A DNA stretch of 64,000 nt from the NCBI RefSeq assembly GCF_001544975.2, contig NZ_FCOG02000006.1, positions 62,001-126,000 on the forward strand, given 5' to 3'. Source of the stretch: Caballeronia arationis. Its GTDB lineage: Bacteria > Pseudomonadota > Gammaproteobacteria > Burkholderiales > Burkholderiaceae. The notes below the pieces were generated by a model that was not told the origin of the DNA, did no database searches, and was given only the letters and a program-made list of their open reading frames with translations. Position 1 is the first letter of the stretch; the number at the start of each line of letters is the position of its first letter. Shown here piece by piece: positions 49,769 to 58,827 of this stretch. The position numbers and the translations under genes were made by a program.

Positions 49769-50828
49769 GCTCATTGTCGACAATCTGTTCCTGAGCTACG
49801 GCACCAATCCGATTCTGAAGGGCGTGTCGTTCGAACTGAAGGCAGGCGAAGTGGTGTGCCTGCTCGGCGCGTCGGGCAGCGGCAAAACCACGCTCCTGCG
49901 TGCGGTCGCGGGTCTCGAACAGCCTTCGGATGGCCGTATCAGTCTTGACAAGCAGGTCTTCTTCGATGGTGCGAAGAACATCGATTGCCCCGTCGAGCAA
50001 CGCTCGCTCGGGCTCGTGTTCCAGTCGTATGCGCTGTGGCCGCACAAGACCGTCGCGGACAACGTCGGCTACGGCCTGAAGCTGCGCAAGGTGTCGGGCG
50101 CGGAGCAGAAGCGCCGCGTGCAGAGCGCGCTCGATCAGCTCGGCCTCGGCCATCTCGCCGCGCGCTTTCCGTATCAACTGTCGGGCGGGCAGCAGCAGCG
50201 CGTGGCGATTGCGCGCGCGCTCGTCTATAACCCGCCCGTCATCCTGCTCGACGAGCCGCTCTCGAACCTCGATGCCAAGCTGCGCGAAGAAGCGCGTGCA
50301 TGGCTGCGCGAGCTGATCGTGTCGCTGGGTCTGTCGGCGCTTTGCGTCACGCACGACCAGACCGAAGCGATGGCGATGTCGGACCGCATCCTGCTATTGC
50401 GCAACGGACGCATCGAACAGGAAGGCACGCCAGCGGAACTCTACGGTTCGCCGCGTTCGCTTTACACGGCGGAATTCATGGGCAGCAACAACCGCATCGA
50501 TGCGAAGGTGACGTCGATCGACGGCGAACGGGTGATGCTCGCGGGCGACGGCTTCCAGCTCGAAGCACGTGCACGCGAAGCCTTACAGCCGGGACAGGAC
50601 GCGCAGGCCGTGATCCGCCTGGAGCGCGTGCAGGTCGCCGACGGCCCCGGCGCGAACCGCGTGCAGGCGATCCTCGTGACATCGATGTATCTCGGCGACC
50701 GTTGGGAATACCTGTTCCATTGCGGCGACCTGCGCTTTCGCGCATTCGGCCACACGCCGCGCGACCCGGGCAATCACTGGGTCGAGTTTCCTGCCAACGA
50801 CTGCTGGGCGTTTGCTCAAGCCAGCTGA
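49761..50828 (+). CDS. ABC transporter ATP-binding protein
   Basis: 355 aa. Walker A GASGSGKTTLL, Q-loop FQSYALWPHKTV, signature LSGGQQQRVAIARAL, Walker B VILLDEPLSNLDA, H-loop CVTHDQTEAM, then a C-terminal TOBE-type domain (about 250-355). FbpC/PotA-like. Starts inside the permease gene, so translation is coupled. Confidence 0.92.
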   Translation: MDKLIVDNLFLSYGTNPILKGVSFELKAGEVVCLLGASGSGKTTLLRAVAGLEQPSDGRISLDKQVFFDGAKNIDCPVEQRSLGLVFQSYALWPHKTVADNVGYGLKLRKVSGAEQKRRVQSALDQLGLGHLAARFPYQLSGGQQQRVAIARALVYNPPVILLDEPLSNLDAKLREEARAWLRELIVSLGLSALCVTHDQTEAMAMSDRILLLRNGRIEQEGTPAELYGSPRSLYTAEFMGSNNRIDAKVTSIDGERVMLAGDGFQLEARAREALQPGQDAQAVIRLERVQVADGPGANRVQAILVTSMYLGDRWEYLFHCGDLRFRAFGHTPRDPGNHWVEFPANDCWAFAQAS

Positions 50829-50836
50829 TGAACCTT

Positions 50837-50911
50837 CCGGGCCAACCGGCCCGGCTCGCCTGACTCACTGATCCGAAGCGAAGTCCCGCGCGCGCATGCG
50901 TGCCGCGCGGG
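50837..50911 (+). other. Two hairpins between the ABC ATPase gene and the porin gene
   Basis: CCGGGCC/GGCCCGG (50837-50843, 50848-50854) and CCCGCGCG/CGCGCGGG (50885-50892, 50904-50911), the second followed by a short CTTTCG. They could stop or thin out transcription ahead of the porin or serve as processing sites; U-tracts are too weak for a confident terminator call. Confidence 0.45.
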
Positions 50912-50957
50912 CTTTCGCTCGTGCATCGAAAACAAAAATCACAACGGAGGAAGACGC

Positions 50958-52034
50958 ATGAAACGCAGCACCATCCATCTCGCCACCATCGCATCGTTCG
51001 CGGGCATCGCCGCGGCCGAAACGGCGCACGCGCAGTCGAGCGTCACGCTGTACGGCATCGTCGATGCGGGTGTCGAGTATGTGAACCACGCAAGTCCCGA
51101 CGGCGGCGCCGCGCGTCTCGTGTCGGGCGGCAAGAACACGTCGCGCTTCGGCATGCGGGGCGCCGAGGACCTCGGCGGCGGACTGATAGCTGTGTTCCAG
51201 TTGGAAAGCGGCATCAACATCGCGAACGGGCAACTGGATGACGGTCCGAACGCGCTCTTCGACCGCCGCGCCACCGTCGGGCTGAAGCACAAGACCTATG
51301 GTCAGGTGATTCTCGGCCGCACTTTCACGACCACCTACGACTTCATGCTGCCGTTCGACCCGATGGCCTACGCGCCGAACTACTCGTGGGCGACCAGTTC
51401 GACGGCAACCGGCGGCCGCAAGGACGGTCTCTTTTCGCGCTCGGCCAATGCGGTGCGTTACGACGGCGAGTTCAGCGGCTTCAAGGTCGGCGCGATGTAC
51501 GGCTTCGGCAATGTGCCGGGCAGCATGAAGACGAGTTCGAAGTACGACTTCGGCCTCGGCTACGAGCGCGGCGCGTTTGCGGTCGTCGCGACCTTCGACC
51601 GCCAGAACGGCGCAAGCGACAGCGTCACGCCTGCCGACACGACCAACTACATCCAGGGCGTCCACGCGGGCGCGAGCTACGACTTCGGCGCGGCCAAGGT
51701 GATGGCGGGCTATCGCAATTACCGGCGCACGTTCAACACGCTCGCCGAAACGCTGCGCAGCGACATGTACTGGTTCGGCGGCTCGTACGACTTCGCACCG
51801 GACTTCACCGTGTACGCGGCCGTCTACCATCAAGACATCAAGGGCGCGACCGACGGCGATCCGACCCTGCTCTCCGTGCGCGCAAACTATTCGCTCTCGA
51901 AGCGCACGACGCTCTATCTCTCGGGCGGCTACGCATTCGCGAAGAACGACCAGAACGTGAGTCTCTCGCGCGATCTGGTCGGCGCGGCGGATACGCAGGC
52001 CGGCGTGACGGCGGGTATCCAGCATCGTTTCTAG
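50958..52034 (+). CDS. Gram-negative porin (OmpC/Omp38-type)
   Basis: 358 aa, 16-strand general porin of betaproteobacteria. Signal peptide of about 25 residues ending AHA, then the hallmark start QSSVTLYGIVDAGVEYVNHA and the loop block RFGMRGAEDLGGGLIAVFQL. The C-terminus ends in Phe (GIQHRF), needed for BAM insertion. GGAGG before the ATG. Lies behind the ABC operon, and may supply its substrate across the outer membrane. Confidence 0.93.
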   Translation: MKRSTIHLATIASFAGIAAAETAHAQSSVTLYGIVDAGVEYVNHASPDGGAARLVSGGKNTSRFGMRGAEDLGGGLIAVFQLESGINIANGQLDDGPNALFDRRATVGLKHKTYGQVILGRTFTTTYDFMLPFDPMAYAPNYSWATSSTATGGRKDGLFSRSANAVRYDGEFSGFKVGAMYGFGNVPGSMKTSSKYDFGLGYERGAFAVVATFDRQNGASDSVTPADTTNYIQGVHAGASYDFGAAKVMAGYRNYRRTFNTLAETLRSDMYWFGGSYDFAPDFTVYAAVYHQDIKGATDGDPTLLSVRANYSLSKRTTLYLSGGYAFAKNDQNVSLSRDLVGAADTQAGVTAGIQHRF

Positions 52035-52043
52035 ACGTCGAAT

Positions 52044-52154
52044 CTGTATAGACAACCGGCGGGCTCCGCCGCATTAGACGTCAGTGAATTCCCTAATGAC
52101 CTCTTGTTTATAAGATAAGGGCCGTTTAGACTTGGCTCTAACTTGTATAGACAG
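52044..52154 (+). promoter_or_regulatory. hutH control region: two HutC-type operators and promoter box
   Basis: CTGTATAGACAA (52044-52055) and CTTGTATAGACAG (52142-52154) are HutC-like sites; the second ends 8 nt before the hutH ATG. GAATTCCCTAAT (52086-52097) is identical to the box before hutU. A -10-like TAAGAT starts at 52111, the same 23-bp offset from ATTCCC as in hutU. Confidence 0.6.
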
Positions 52155-52162
52155 GATGAGCC

Positions 52163-53692
52163 ATGATCAAGCTGACGCCCGGTTTTCTGACGCTGCCGCA
52201 ATTGCGCCGCATCGCACGCGGTTCCGACTCGCTGGAACTCGATCCGGCGAGCTTCGCCGCCATCGACGCGAGCGCGAAGGCCGTCGCCGACATCGCCGCT
52301 AAGGGCGAGCCGGCCTACGGCATCAATACGGGCTTCGGGCGGCTCGCGAGCACGCATATTCCCACCGACCAGCTCGAACTGCTGCAACGCAATCTGGTGT
52401 TGTCGCACGCGGTGGGTGTCGGCGAGCCGATGTCGCGACCGGTCGTTCGCCTTCTGATCGCACTGAAGCTCTCCAGCCTCGGGCGCGGTCATTCGGGCAT
52501 CCGCCGCGAGGTCATCGACGCGCTCGTCACGCTCTTCAACGCGGACGTTTTGCCGGTGATCCCGGTCAAGGGTTCGGTCGGTGCGTCGGGCGATCTCGCG
52601 CCGCTCGCGCACATGTCGACGGTGCTGCTCGGCATCGGCGAAGTGATGATTCGCGGTGAACGGGCGAGCGCGCTCGACGGGCTGAGCGTCGCGGGTCTCA
52701 AGCCGCTGAACCTGCAGGCGAAGGAAGGCCTCGCGCTGCTCAACGGCACGCAGGCCTCGACCGCGCTCGCGCTCTACAACATGTTCGCGATCGAAGACCT
52801 GTTTCGCACCGGGCTCGTCGCGGGCGCGCTGTCCGTCGATGCGGCGGCCGGCTCGGTCGTGCCCTTCGACGCGCGCATCCAAGAATTGCGCGGCCATCGC
52901 GGACAGATGGACGCAGCCTCCGCCTACCGCACGCTGCTGGAAGGCTCGGGCATCAATCTCTCGCACGCCGATTGCGACAAGGTGCAGGACCCGTACAGCC
53001 TGCGCTGCCAGCCGCAGGTGATGGGCGCGTGTCTGGATCAGATGCGCCATGCGGCCGACGTGCTGCTGATCGAATCGAATGCGGTCTCGGATAATCCGCT
53101 GATCTTCCCCGATACCGGCGAAGTGCTGTCGGGCGGCAACTTCCACGCGGAGCCCGTCGCGTTCGCCGCCGACAACCTCGCGCTCGCTGCCGCCGAAATC
53201 GGTGCGCTGGCGGAACGCCGCATCGCTTTGTTGATCGACGCCACGCTTTCCGGTTTGCCTCCGTTCCTCGTGCGCGATGGCGGCGTCAACTCGGGCTTCA
53301 TGATCGCGCACGTCACGGCTGCCGCGCTCGCGTCGGAGAACAAGACGCTCGCGCATCCGGCTTCCGTCGATTCGCTGCCGACCTCGGCGAACCAGGAAGA
53401 CCATGTATCGATGGCGACGTTCGCGGCGCGCAAGCTCGGCGACATCGCCAATAACACAGCCAACATCCTCGCGATCGAATTGCTCGCGGCGGCACAGGGC
53501 GTCGACTTGCGCGCGCCGCACGAGACGAGCCCGCTCCTCATCGAAGTGATGAAGACGCTGCGCGCGCAGGTCGCGCACTACGACCTCGACCACTACTTCG
53601 CGCCGGACATCGCCGCGATCGCGAGGCTCGTCGAGGGCGGCGAGATCGCGAAGCACAGCCCGTTCGGGTTCGCGTCGGAACAGACTGCATGA
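52163..53692 (+). CDS. hutH: Histidine ammonia-lyase
   Basis: 509 aa. Deaminates histidine to urocanate. The MIO cofactor triad Ala141-Ser142-Gly143 lies in [14 protein letters not shown]; other blocks: [37 protein letters not shown]. First gene of the hutHCDFG operon; stop overlaps hutC start (ATGA). Confidence 0.97.
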   Translation: MIKLTPGFLTLPQLRRIARGSDSLELDPASFAAIDASAKAVADIAAKGEPAYGINTGFGRLASTHIPTDQLELLQRNLVLSHAVGVGEPMSRPVVRLLIALKLSSLGRGHSGIRREVIDALVTLFNADVLPVIPVKGSVGASGDLAPLAHMSTVLLGIGEVMIRGERASALDGLSVAGLKPLNLQAKEGLALLNGTQASTALALYNMFAIEDLFRTGLVAGALSVDAAAGSVVPFDARIQELRGHRGQMDAASAYRTLLEGSGINLSHADCDKVQDPYSLRCQPQVMGACLDQMRHAADVLLIESNAVSDNPLIFPDTGEVLSGGNFHAEPVAFAADNLALAAAEIGALAERRIALLIDATLSGLPPFLVRDGGVNSGFMIAHVTAAALASENKTLAHPASVDSLPTSANQEDHVSMATFAARKLGDIANNTANILAIELLAAAQGVDLRAPHETSPLLIEVMKTLRAQVAHYDLDHYFAPDIAAIARLVEGGEIAKHSPFGFASEQTA

Positions 53693-54384
53693 ATACGCCT
53701 GCCTATCAGGAGATCAAGGACTACATCCTGACGCGCATTCATATCGGCGAGTGGCGGGAGGGCGATCAGGTGCCCTCCGAAAACGAACTCGCGCGCGAAT
53801 TCAAGGTCGCGCGCATGACGGTCAATCGCGCGCTGCGCGAACTGACCGCCGAACAGGTGCTCACGCGCGTGCAGGGCGCGGGCACTTTCGTGGCAACACC
53901 GAAGTATGCGTCGACGCTCGTCGAAATCCGCAGCATCTCCGACGAGATCGTCGCGCGCGGCCATACGTATCGCGCGGACGTGCTGCATCTGGGCGCATCG
54001 ATCGTCGATGAAGTGCTCGCAGATGAAATGCAGCTTTCCGTAGGCAGTCCCGTGTTTCATTCGCGCGTGCTGCACTTCGAGAACGGCGAGCCGGTGCAGA
54101 TCGAGGAGCGGCACGTGAACCCCGTGCTTGCGCCCGAATACGCGCGGCAGGACTTCACGACGATTACGCCGAACCAGTACCTGATGGCGGCGGCGCCGTT
54201 GCAGCGCGTCGAGTACCGCATCGAGGCCGCGATTCCTTCCGACGACACGCGCCGCTCGCTCGCGATGAAAGAGCACGAGCCGTGTCTTTTGCTGCATCGG
54301 CGCACGTGGTCGCGCGACGCGGTGGCGTCGGTGGCGAACCTGTGGCATCCCGGCGACCGTTATCAGTTCACCGGACACTTCTGA
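53689..54384 (+). CDS. hutC: Histidine utilization repressor (GntR/HutC)
   Basis: 231 aa. GntR winged helix (residues 5-75: [20 protein letters not shown]) and a UTRA ligand domain (about 90-230) that binds urocanate. Represses hut genes until urocanate appears. Coupled to hutH and hutD. The operators at both hut loci are its likely sites. Confidence 0.93.
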   Translation: MNTPAYQEIKDYILTRIHIGEWREGDQVPSENELAREFKVARMTVNRALRELTAEQVLTRVQGAGTFVATPKYASTLVEIRSISDEIVARGHTYRADVLHLGASIVDEVLADEMQLSVGSPVFHSRVLHFENGEPVQIEERHVNPVLAPEYARQDFTTITPNQYLMAAAPLQRVEYRIEAAIPSDDTRRSLAMKEHEPCLLLHRRTWSRDAVASVANLWHPGDRYQFTGHF

Positions 54385-54977
54385 TGAACCTGATCCGCGG
54401 CGGATCGCTCGTGCCGGCGCCCTGGAAGAACGGCGGCGGCGTGACGCGCGAAATCGATGCCGAGCCGAGGGGCGCGGCGCTCGACGGGTTCCTCTGGCGC
54501 CTGAGCATCGCGAACGTCGATGCAGCGGGCGCGTTCTCGACGTTTGCCGGCATCGACCGCACGCTGGTACTTCTGGAAGGCGCTGGCATGCGGCTGAATG
54601 AAGCGAACGGTCGCGTGCATGCGTTGCATGCGCCGCTTGCAATGGCTTCATTCGCGGGCGAAACGCCGATCGACGCGACACTTGTCGACGGCCCGACACG
54701 CGACTTCAACGTGATGGTCCGGCGGGATCGCGCGCGAGCGACGGTGCAGGCGCATCGTCGTGAGGCGCGCTTCGTTCCCGCTGACGACGTCACGATCATC
54801 TTCTGTGTGCAGGGCGAAATCGCGGTCGCGCTGAATGGCGAAGCGCGCTTCACGCTGCAGCCCGACGACACCCTTCGTCTCGATGCATCGACTGCGCGCG
54901 AGTGCGTTGTCACTTGCGTTAAGCCTGAAGCGTCGTGGCTGCAGATCGGTATCGTCATAACGGACTCTTCACGATGA
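54384..54977 (+). CDS. hutD: HutD/Ves family cupin
   Basis: 197 aa. Starts [20 protein letters not shown] with the WKNGGG motif of the HutD family, a bicupin thought to tune hut expression, possibly by binding formylglutamate or urocanate. The start overlaps the hutC stop (TGATG). Confidence 0.9.
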   Translation: MNLIRGGSLVPAPWKNGGGVTREIDAEPRGAALDGFLWRLSIANVDAAGAFSTFAGIDRTLVLLEGAGMRLNEANGRVHALHAPLAMASFAGETPIDATLVDGPTRDFNVMVRRDRARATVQAHRREARFVPADDVTIIFCVQGEIAVALNGEARFTLQPDDTLRLDASTARECVVTCVKPEASWLQIGIVITDSSR

Positions 54978-56353
54978 CTTCACTTTTCGCGGGTCACGCG
55001 CGCCTTTCCGATGGCTGGCAGCGCGACGTGCTGCTCGAATGGAACGACGAGGGCACGCTCGTCGCGGTCACGCCGGACAGCGCGATGCCGCCGGATACGC
55101 CGCGCGCCGCGGGACCGGTTATCGCGGGCATGCCGAACCTTCATTCGCACGCGTTCCAGCGCGCGATGGCGGGGCTCACCGAATACCGCGCGAGTGTGAC
55201 CGATACCTTCTGGAGCTGGCGCGACCTGATGTACCGCTTTGCCGCGAAGATCGATCCGGAGACGCTTGCACCCATCGCCCGCTGGCTTTACATCGAGATG
55301 CTCAAGGCGGGCTACACCTCGGTGTGCGAGTTCCACTACGTGCATCACACGAGCGACGGCACGCCTTATGCGAATCGCGCGGAACTGGCGCAATGCGTGG
55401 TGGATGCGGCCGAGCACGCGGGCATCGGCATGACGATGCTGCCGGTGCTCTATCAATACAGCGGCTTCAGCAAGAGCGCGCCACGCGACGATCAGCGGCG
55501 CTTTCTCAACACGCCAGACCAGTTGCTCGACCTGCTCGACGCATTGCAGCGCGCGCGTCCGGAGAACGGCTCGCGCCGTTATGGCGTGGCGCCACATTCG
55601 TTGCGGGCGGTATCGGACGATTCGCTTCGCGTGTTGATCGAAGGACTCGACGCACGGTTCGACCGCGCGCCGGTGCACATCCATATCGCGGAACAGACGG
55701 CCGAAGTCGACGCATGCATCGCCGCGAGCGGACAACGTCCGGTGCAATGGCTGCTGGATCGCTTCGACGTCGACGATCGCTGGTGCCTCGTCCATGCGAC
55801 GCACATGGATGTCGACGAAACCGCACGACTGGCGGCGAGCGGCGCGGTCGCGGGCCTGTGCCTCACGACCGAGGCGAATCTCGGCGACGGCCTTTTTCCG
55901 GCGCGCGACTATCTCGCGGCGGGCGGCCGGATCGGCGTGGGTTCGGATAGCCATATCGGGGTCGACTGGCGCTCGGAGTTGCGGCTGCTCGAATACGGCC
56001 AGCGTCTTTTGCGGCGCGAGCGTAACGTGCTCGCATCGGCGACGCAGAGCCGTCCCGCAGATCGCCTCTTCGACGCGTCGCTCGACGGCGGCGCGCGTGC
56101 CAGCGGCCGCGCGACGGGCGCGCTGATGGTGGGCAAGCGCGCAGACTGGATCGTGCTCGACGCCGATCATCCGGGCATCGCGGGGCACGATCGCGAGACG
56201 TGGCTGTCGAGCATCGTCTTCGGCGAGCATGGGGACACGCCGGTACGCGATGTCTATGTGGGCGGGCGTAAAGTGGTCGATAAACGCCGTCATGCGGACG
56301 AGGAAGACGCGTTTGCGGGATACCGCGCGGCGCTCGCGTCGCTGTTGCGGTGA
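54974..56353 (+). CDS. hutF: Formimidoylglutamate deiminase
   Basis: 459-aa zinc amidohydrolase that converts formimidoyl-glutamate to N-formylglutamate with release of ammonia. Metal motif NLHSHAFQRAMAG, then HIHIAEQTAEVD, VHATHMD and VGSDSHIGVDW. ATG 54974 overlaps the hutD stop. Its presence with hutG shows the five-step (two-step deformylating) route instead of HutG-type formimidase. Confidence 0.95.
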   Translation: MTSLFAGHARLSDGWQRDVLLEWNDEGTLVAVTPDSAMPPDTPRAAGPVIAGMPNLHSHAFQRAMAGLTEYRASVTDTFWSWRDLMYRFAAKIDPETLAPIARWLYIEMLKAGYTSVCEFHYVHHTSDGTPYANRAELAQCVVDAAEHAGIGMTMLPVLYQYSGFSKSAPRDDQRRFLNTPDQLLDLLDALQRARPENGSRRYGVAPHSLRAVSDDSLRVLIEGLDARFDRAPVHIHIAEQTAEVDACIAASGQRPVQWLLDRFDVDDRWCLVHATHMDVDETARLAASGAVAGLCLTTEANLGDGLFPARDYLAAGGRIGVGSDSHIGVDWRSELRLLEYGQRLLRRERNVLASATQSRPADRLFDASLDGGARASGRATGALMVGKRADWIVLDADHPGIAGHDRETWLSSIVFGEHGDTPVRDVYVGGRKVVDKRRHADEEDAFAGYRAALASLLR

Positions 56354-56382
56354 GCGTGCCACGAACCTGAGAGACCACGACA

Positions 56383-57186
56383 ATGAACGACTCGACGATT
56401 TTCACGCTGGAACGCGGCACCGCGCCGCTCCTGATCTCGATTCCGCACCGGGGCACGCGCATTCCCGAAGCGCTTGCCGCCGACATGACGCCGGAAGCGC
56501 TGCGCGTCGACGATTGCGACTGGCATCTGGAACGCCTCTATGCGTTTGCGAAGGGCCTGGGCGCATCGATCCTGCTGCCTGAATACGCGCGCTATGTGAT
56601 CGACCTGAACCGCCCGCCCGACGACGCGAATCTCTATCCCGGCCGCGACACGACCGGCCTGTGTCCCGTCGATACGTTCGACAAGGAGCCGCTTTACCGG
56701 CCGGGGTGCGCGCCCGATCGCGCCCAGATCGACGCGCGGCGCGCGACTTACTGGCAGCCGTATCACGACGCGTTGACGCAGGAACTCGCCGACTTGCGCG
56801 CGAAACACGGTCGTGTCCTGCTATGGGAAGCGCATTCGATCCGCTCGGTCGTGCCGCGCTTTTTCGACGGACGTCTGCCGGACTTCAACTTCGGCACTGC
56901 CGACGGCGCAACCGCCGTCGCGGGCCTGGCGGACATGCTGGCCGATATCGTGCAGCAGGACGGGCGCTACACGACGATAGCGAACGGTCGTTTCAAAGGC
57001 GGCTACATTACGCGACGCTACGGTCAGCCGGCCGACGGCGTGCACTCGGTGCAACTCGAACTGACGCAGGTTACCTACATGCAGGAAACGTTGCCCTTCG
57101 CCTACGACGAAGCGCGTGCGTCGCAAGTGCAGCCCTTGCTGGAACGGCTTGTCACGGCCGCGCTGGAGCGCGTCAGCCGCTCATAA
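56383..57186 (+). CDS. hutG: N-formylglutamate deformylase
   Basis: 267 aa. FGase family (IPHRGTRIPEALAADM, LLWEAHSIRSVVPRFFDGRL, NGRFKGGYITRRYG); hydrolyses N-formylglutamate to glutamate and formate, the last hut step. Zn ligands likely come from the His residues in IPHRG and EAHSIR. Starts 29 nt after hutF. Confidence 0.94.
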   Translation: MNDSTIFTLERGTAPLLISIPHRGTRIPEALAADMTPEALRVDDCDWHLERLYAFAKGLGASILLPEYARYVIDLNRPPDDANLYPGRDTTGLCPVDTFDKEPLYRPGCAPDRAQIDARRATYWQPYHDALTQELADLRAKHGRVLLWEAHSIRSVVPRFFDGRLPDFNFGTADGATAVAGLADMLADIVQQDGRYTTIANGRFKGGYITRRYGQPADGVHSVQLELTQVTYMQETLPFAYDEARASQVQPLLERLVTAALERVSRS

Positions 57187-57219
57187 AGCTCGTCGATCGC
57201 CCCGATAGATGCCGTCGCG

Positions 57220-57242
57220 ATTATTGTCAACCAGACAATAAT
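57220..57242. promoter_or_regulatory. Perfect 9-bp palindrome, orphan operator candidate
   Basis: ATTATTGTC - AACCA - GACAATAAT, 33 nt after hutG and 131 nt before the DUF4148 gene. Long, perfect and AT-rich with no T-run, so more like an operator than a terminator. Confidence 0.55.
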
Positions 57243-57256
57243 GTTTAGCGAAAATC

Positions 57257-57289
57257 GGGGTTTCCCCTAGGTGAACCGACGCCTAAACT
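57257..57289 (+). promoter_or_regulatory. Candidate DUF4148 promoter
   Basis: GGGGTTTCCCC palindrome (57257-57267) followed by TAG, with a -10-like TAAACT at 57284. The layout (CCCTA then -10 about 19-20 nt later) is like the two hut promoters. Confidence 0.4.
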
Positions 57290-57373
57290 TGTTTTCAAGC
57301 AAAGCGAATCAGAAACTTATTAAAAGGCTTCCGGTTCCTTGCACTTCTCAAAACAAGATACTGGAGGTTCATC

Positions 57374-57688
57374 ATGTTCAAGGCATTCGTTCCCGCACTC
57401 GTTATCGCTTCGGCTCTGGCTGCTCCGACGTTCGCGTTCGCTCAGAACAAGGCGCCCGTCACACGCGCCGAAGTTCGCGCCGAACTGGTTCAACTCGAAC
57501 GCGCTGGCTACAACCCGTCGACGGATCGCGTGAATTACCCGCAGAACATTCAGGCAGCGCAAGCTCGCGTGAACGCCGAACAAGGCAATGCGGCGACCGG
57601 CTACGGTCCTTCGACCGCCGGCACGTCTGCCTCGGGCCTACGCGCTGCACCGACGTCCGGTGCTGACTCGATCTACTTCGGTCACTAA
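57374..57688 (+). CDS. DUF4148 domain exported protein
   Basis: 104 aa. Signal peptide MFKAFVPALVIASALAAPTF cleaved after AFA (about residue 23), then the DUF4148 repeat RAEVRAELVQLERAGYNPST and NYPQNIQAAQARVNA. Abundant family in Burkholderiaceae, periplasmic, function unknown. GGAGG upstream of the ATG. Confidence 0.9.
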   Translation: MFKAFVPALVIASALAAPTFAFAQNKAPVTRAEVRAELVQLERAGYNPSTDRVNYPQNIQAAQARVNAEQGNAATGYGPSTAGTSASGLRAAPTSGADSIYFGH

Positions 57689-57703
57689 GCCAGAGTAGTT
57701 CGA

Positions 57704-57726
57704 CGCGAAGCCCTGGTGGCTTCGCG
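57704..57726 (+). repeat. Hairpin after the DUF4148 gene
   Basis: CGCGAAGCC / GGCTTCGCG, perfect 9-bp stem with a 5-nt loop, no T-run; 16 nt after the stop and just ahead of the terminator. Confidence 0.55.
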
Positions 57727-57736
57727 ATGCATCAAG

Positions 57737-57775
57737 AAAATCGCCTGACGCTTCCAAGCGGCAGGCGATTTTTTT
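57737..57775. terminator. Bidirectional terminator between DUF4148 and TetR genes
   Basis: AAAATCGCCTG / CAGGCGATTTT 11-bp stem (57737-57747, 57762-57772) with an inner CGCTT-CC-AAGCG hairpin; T-run on the right, A-run on the left, so usable from both sides. Confidence 0.85.
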
Positions 57776-58478
57776 ATCTGCGCGCCGCTTCGACGTCCGC
57801 CGGCGACACCGCACCGCACGCGCGAATCACGAGCCGCACGACTTCTTCCGTCGCCGTATCGAAAGCCTTTAGTGTCAGCGCGCGCTTGCCCTTGAGCGCG
57901 CGGATCTGGGCGTCGAAATCGGCGTAATGCTGCGTGGTCGCCCAGATCATGAACATCAGCGTCTGCGCGTCGATTGGTGCAAGCAATCCGCGCGCGACCC
58001 AATGTTCGATCACGCTCACGCGCGAATCGAGCCAGGGCTTCACGCGTTCTCCCAGAATGTCCTGCATGTGCTGCGCGCCGTGGATGATTTCGCTCGCCCA
58101 CACCTTCGAACCGAGCGGCCGTCGCCTCGACAATTCCATCTTCGCGCGCACATAGCCGCCGATCGCCTCGACCGGATCGTCGCTGCATTCGAACGTATCG
58201 GCCGCGCGATGCCAGTCTTCGAAGACGTCTTCGAGCACACGCCGATAGAGCGCGAGCTTCGTCGGAAAGTAGTAATGCAGGTTGGCTTTCGGCAATCCTG
58301 CGCGCTCCGCGATCATCGCGGTGCTCGCGCCTTCCAGTCCGCGCTCGGCAAACACCGCTTCCGCACACGCCAGCAGATGGGCTTCGTTCGATTCGCGAAT
58401 GTGCGCCTTGCGCCGCCGCAAAGGCGTCGCTGCGGTGTCGCTTTCTGCAGTCTCGGCTGCTGCTTCGTCGTGTCTCAT
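57774..58478 (-). CDS. TetR family regulator, RutR-like
   Basis: 234 aa from ATG 58478 (GTG at 58523 is an alternative). The HTH (CAEAVFAERGLEGASTAMIA, ERAGLPKANLHYYFPTKLAL) and C-terminal TetR_C domain resemble RutR-type regulators of pyrimidine catabolism. Divergent from the pyrimidine operon with a strong palindrome between. Ligand likely uracil, thymine or an intermediate. Confidence 0.85.
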   Translation of the reverse strand: MRHDEAAAETAESDTAATPLRRRKAHIRESNEAHLLACAEAVFAERGLEGASTAMIAERAGLPKANLHYYFPTKLALYRRVLEDVFEDWHRAADTFECSDDPVEAIGGYVRAKMELSRRRPLGSKVWASEIIHGAQHMQDILGERVKPWLDSRVSVIEHWVARGLLAPIDAQTLMFMIWATTQHYADFDAQIRALKGKRALTLKAFDTATEEVVRLVIRACGAVSPADVEAARR

Positions 58479-58638
58479 CGTTTCGCTTCGCGCGGCTTGC
58501 AAGCCGTGTCGCGCCTGGTTCACTTCAATCGGTCCGTCCGCAAAAACAGCTTCATTTCAGCCGACGGGGTTGTCCGGAAAAGCCATGCTGCATCGCAATG
58601 GCACGCTTCTCGCTCTGTATTGCAGCACACGAAAGACG

Positions 58639-58684
58639 TTGATTTGCTTATTTTAATCGGCTACAACCTGTCCAACCGGACAGG
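58639..58684 (+). promoter_or_regulatory. Promoter and operator of the pyrimidine operon
   Basis: TTGATT (58639-58644), 17-nt spacer, TACAAC (58662-58667), followed at once by the perfect palindrome CCTGTCCAACCGGACAGG (58667-58684). A repressor there would cover +1. Confidence 0.55.
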
Positions 58685-58827
58685 ATTCGCAAAGCAGCAG
58701 AACGCAGCATCAGGATCATCCCTTAGAAAGAAAAAACGTGCACCGGCTACGTGCGGCAGCGCCCCACGATGCTACGCGGATGCACCAGTTTCATGTCCCC
58801 TCATTCACGATTGAAGGAGCGAATCGA

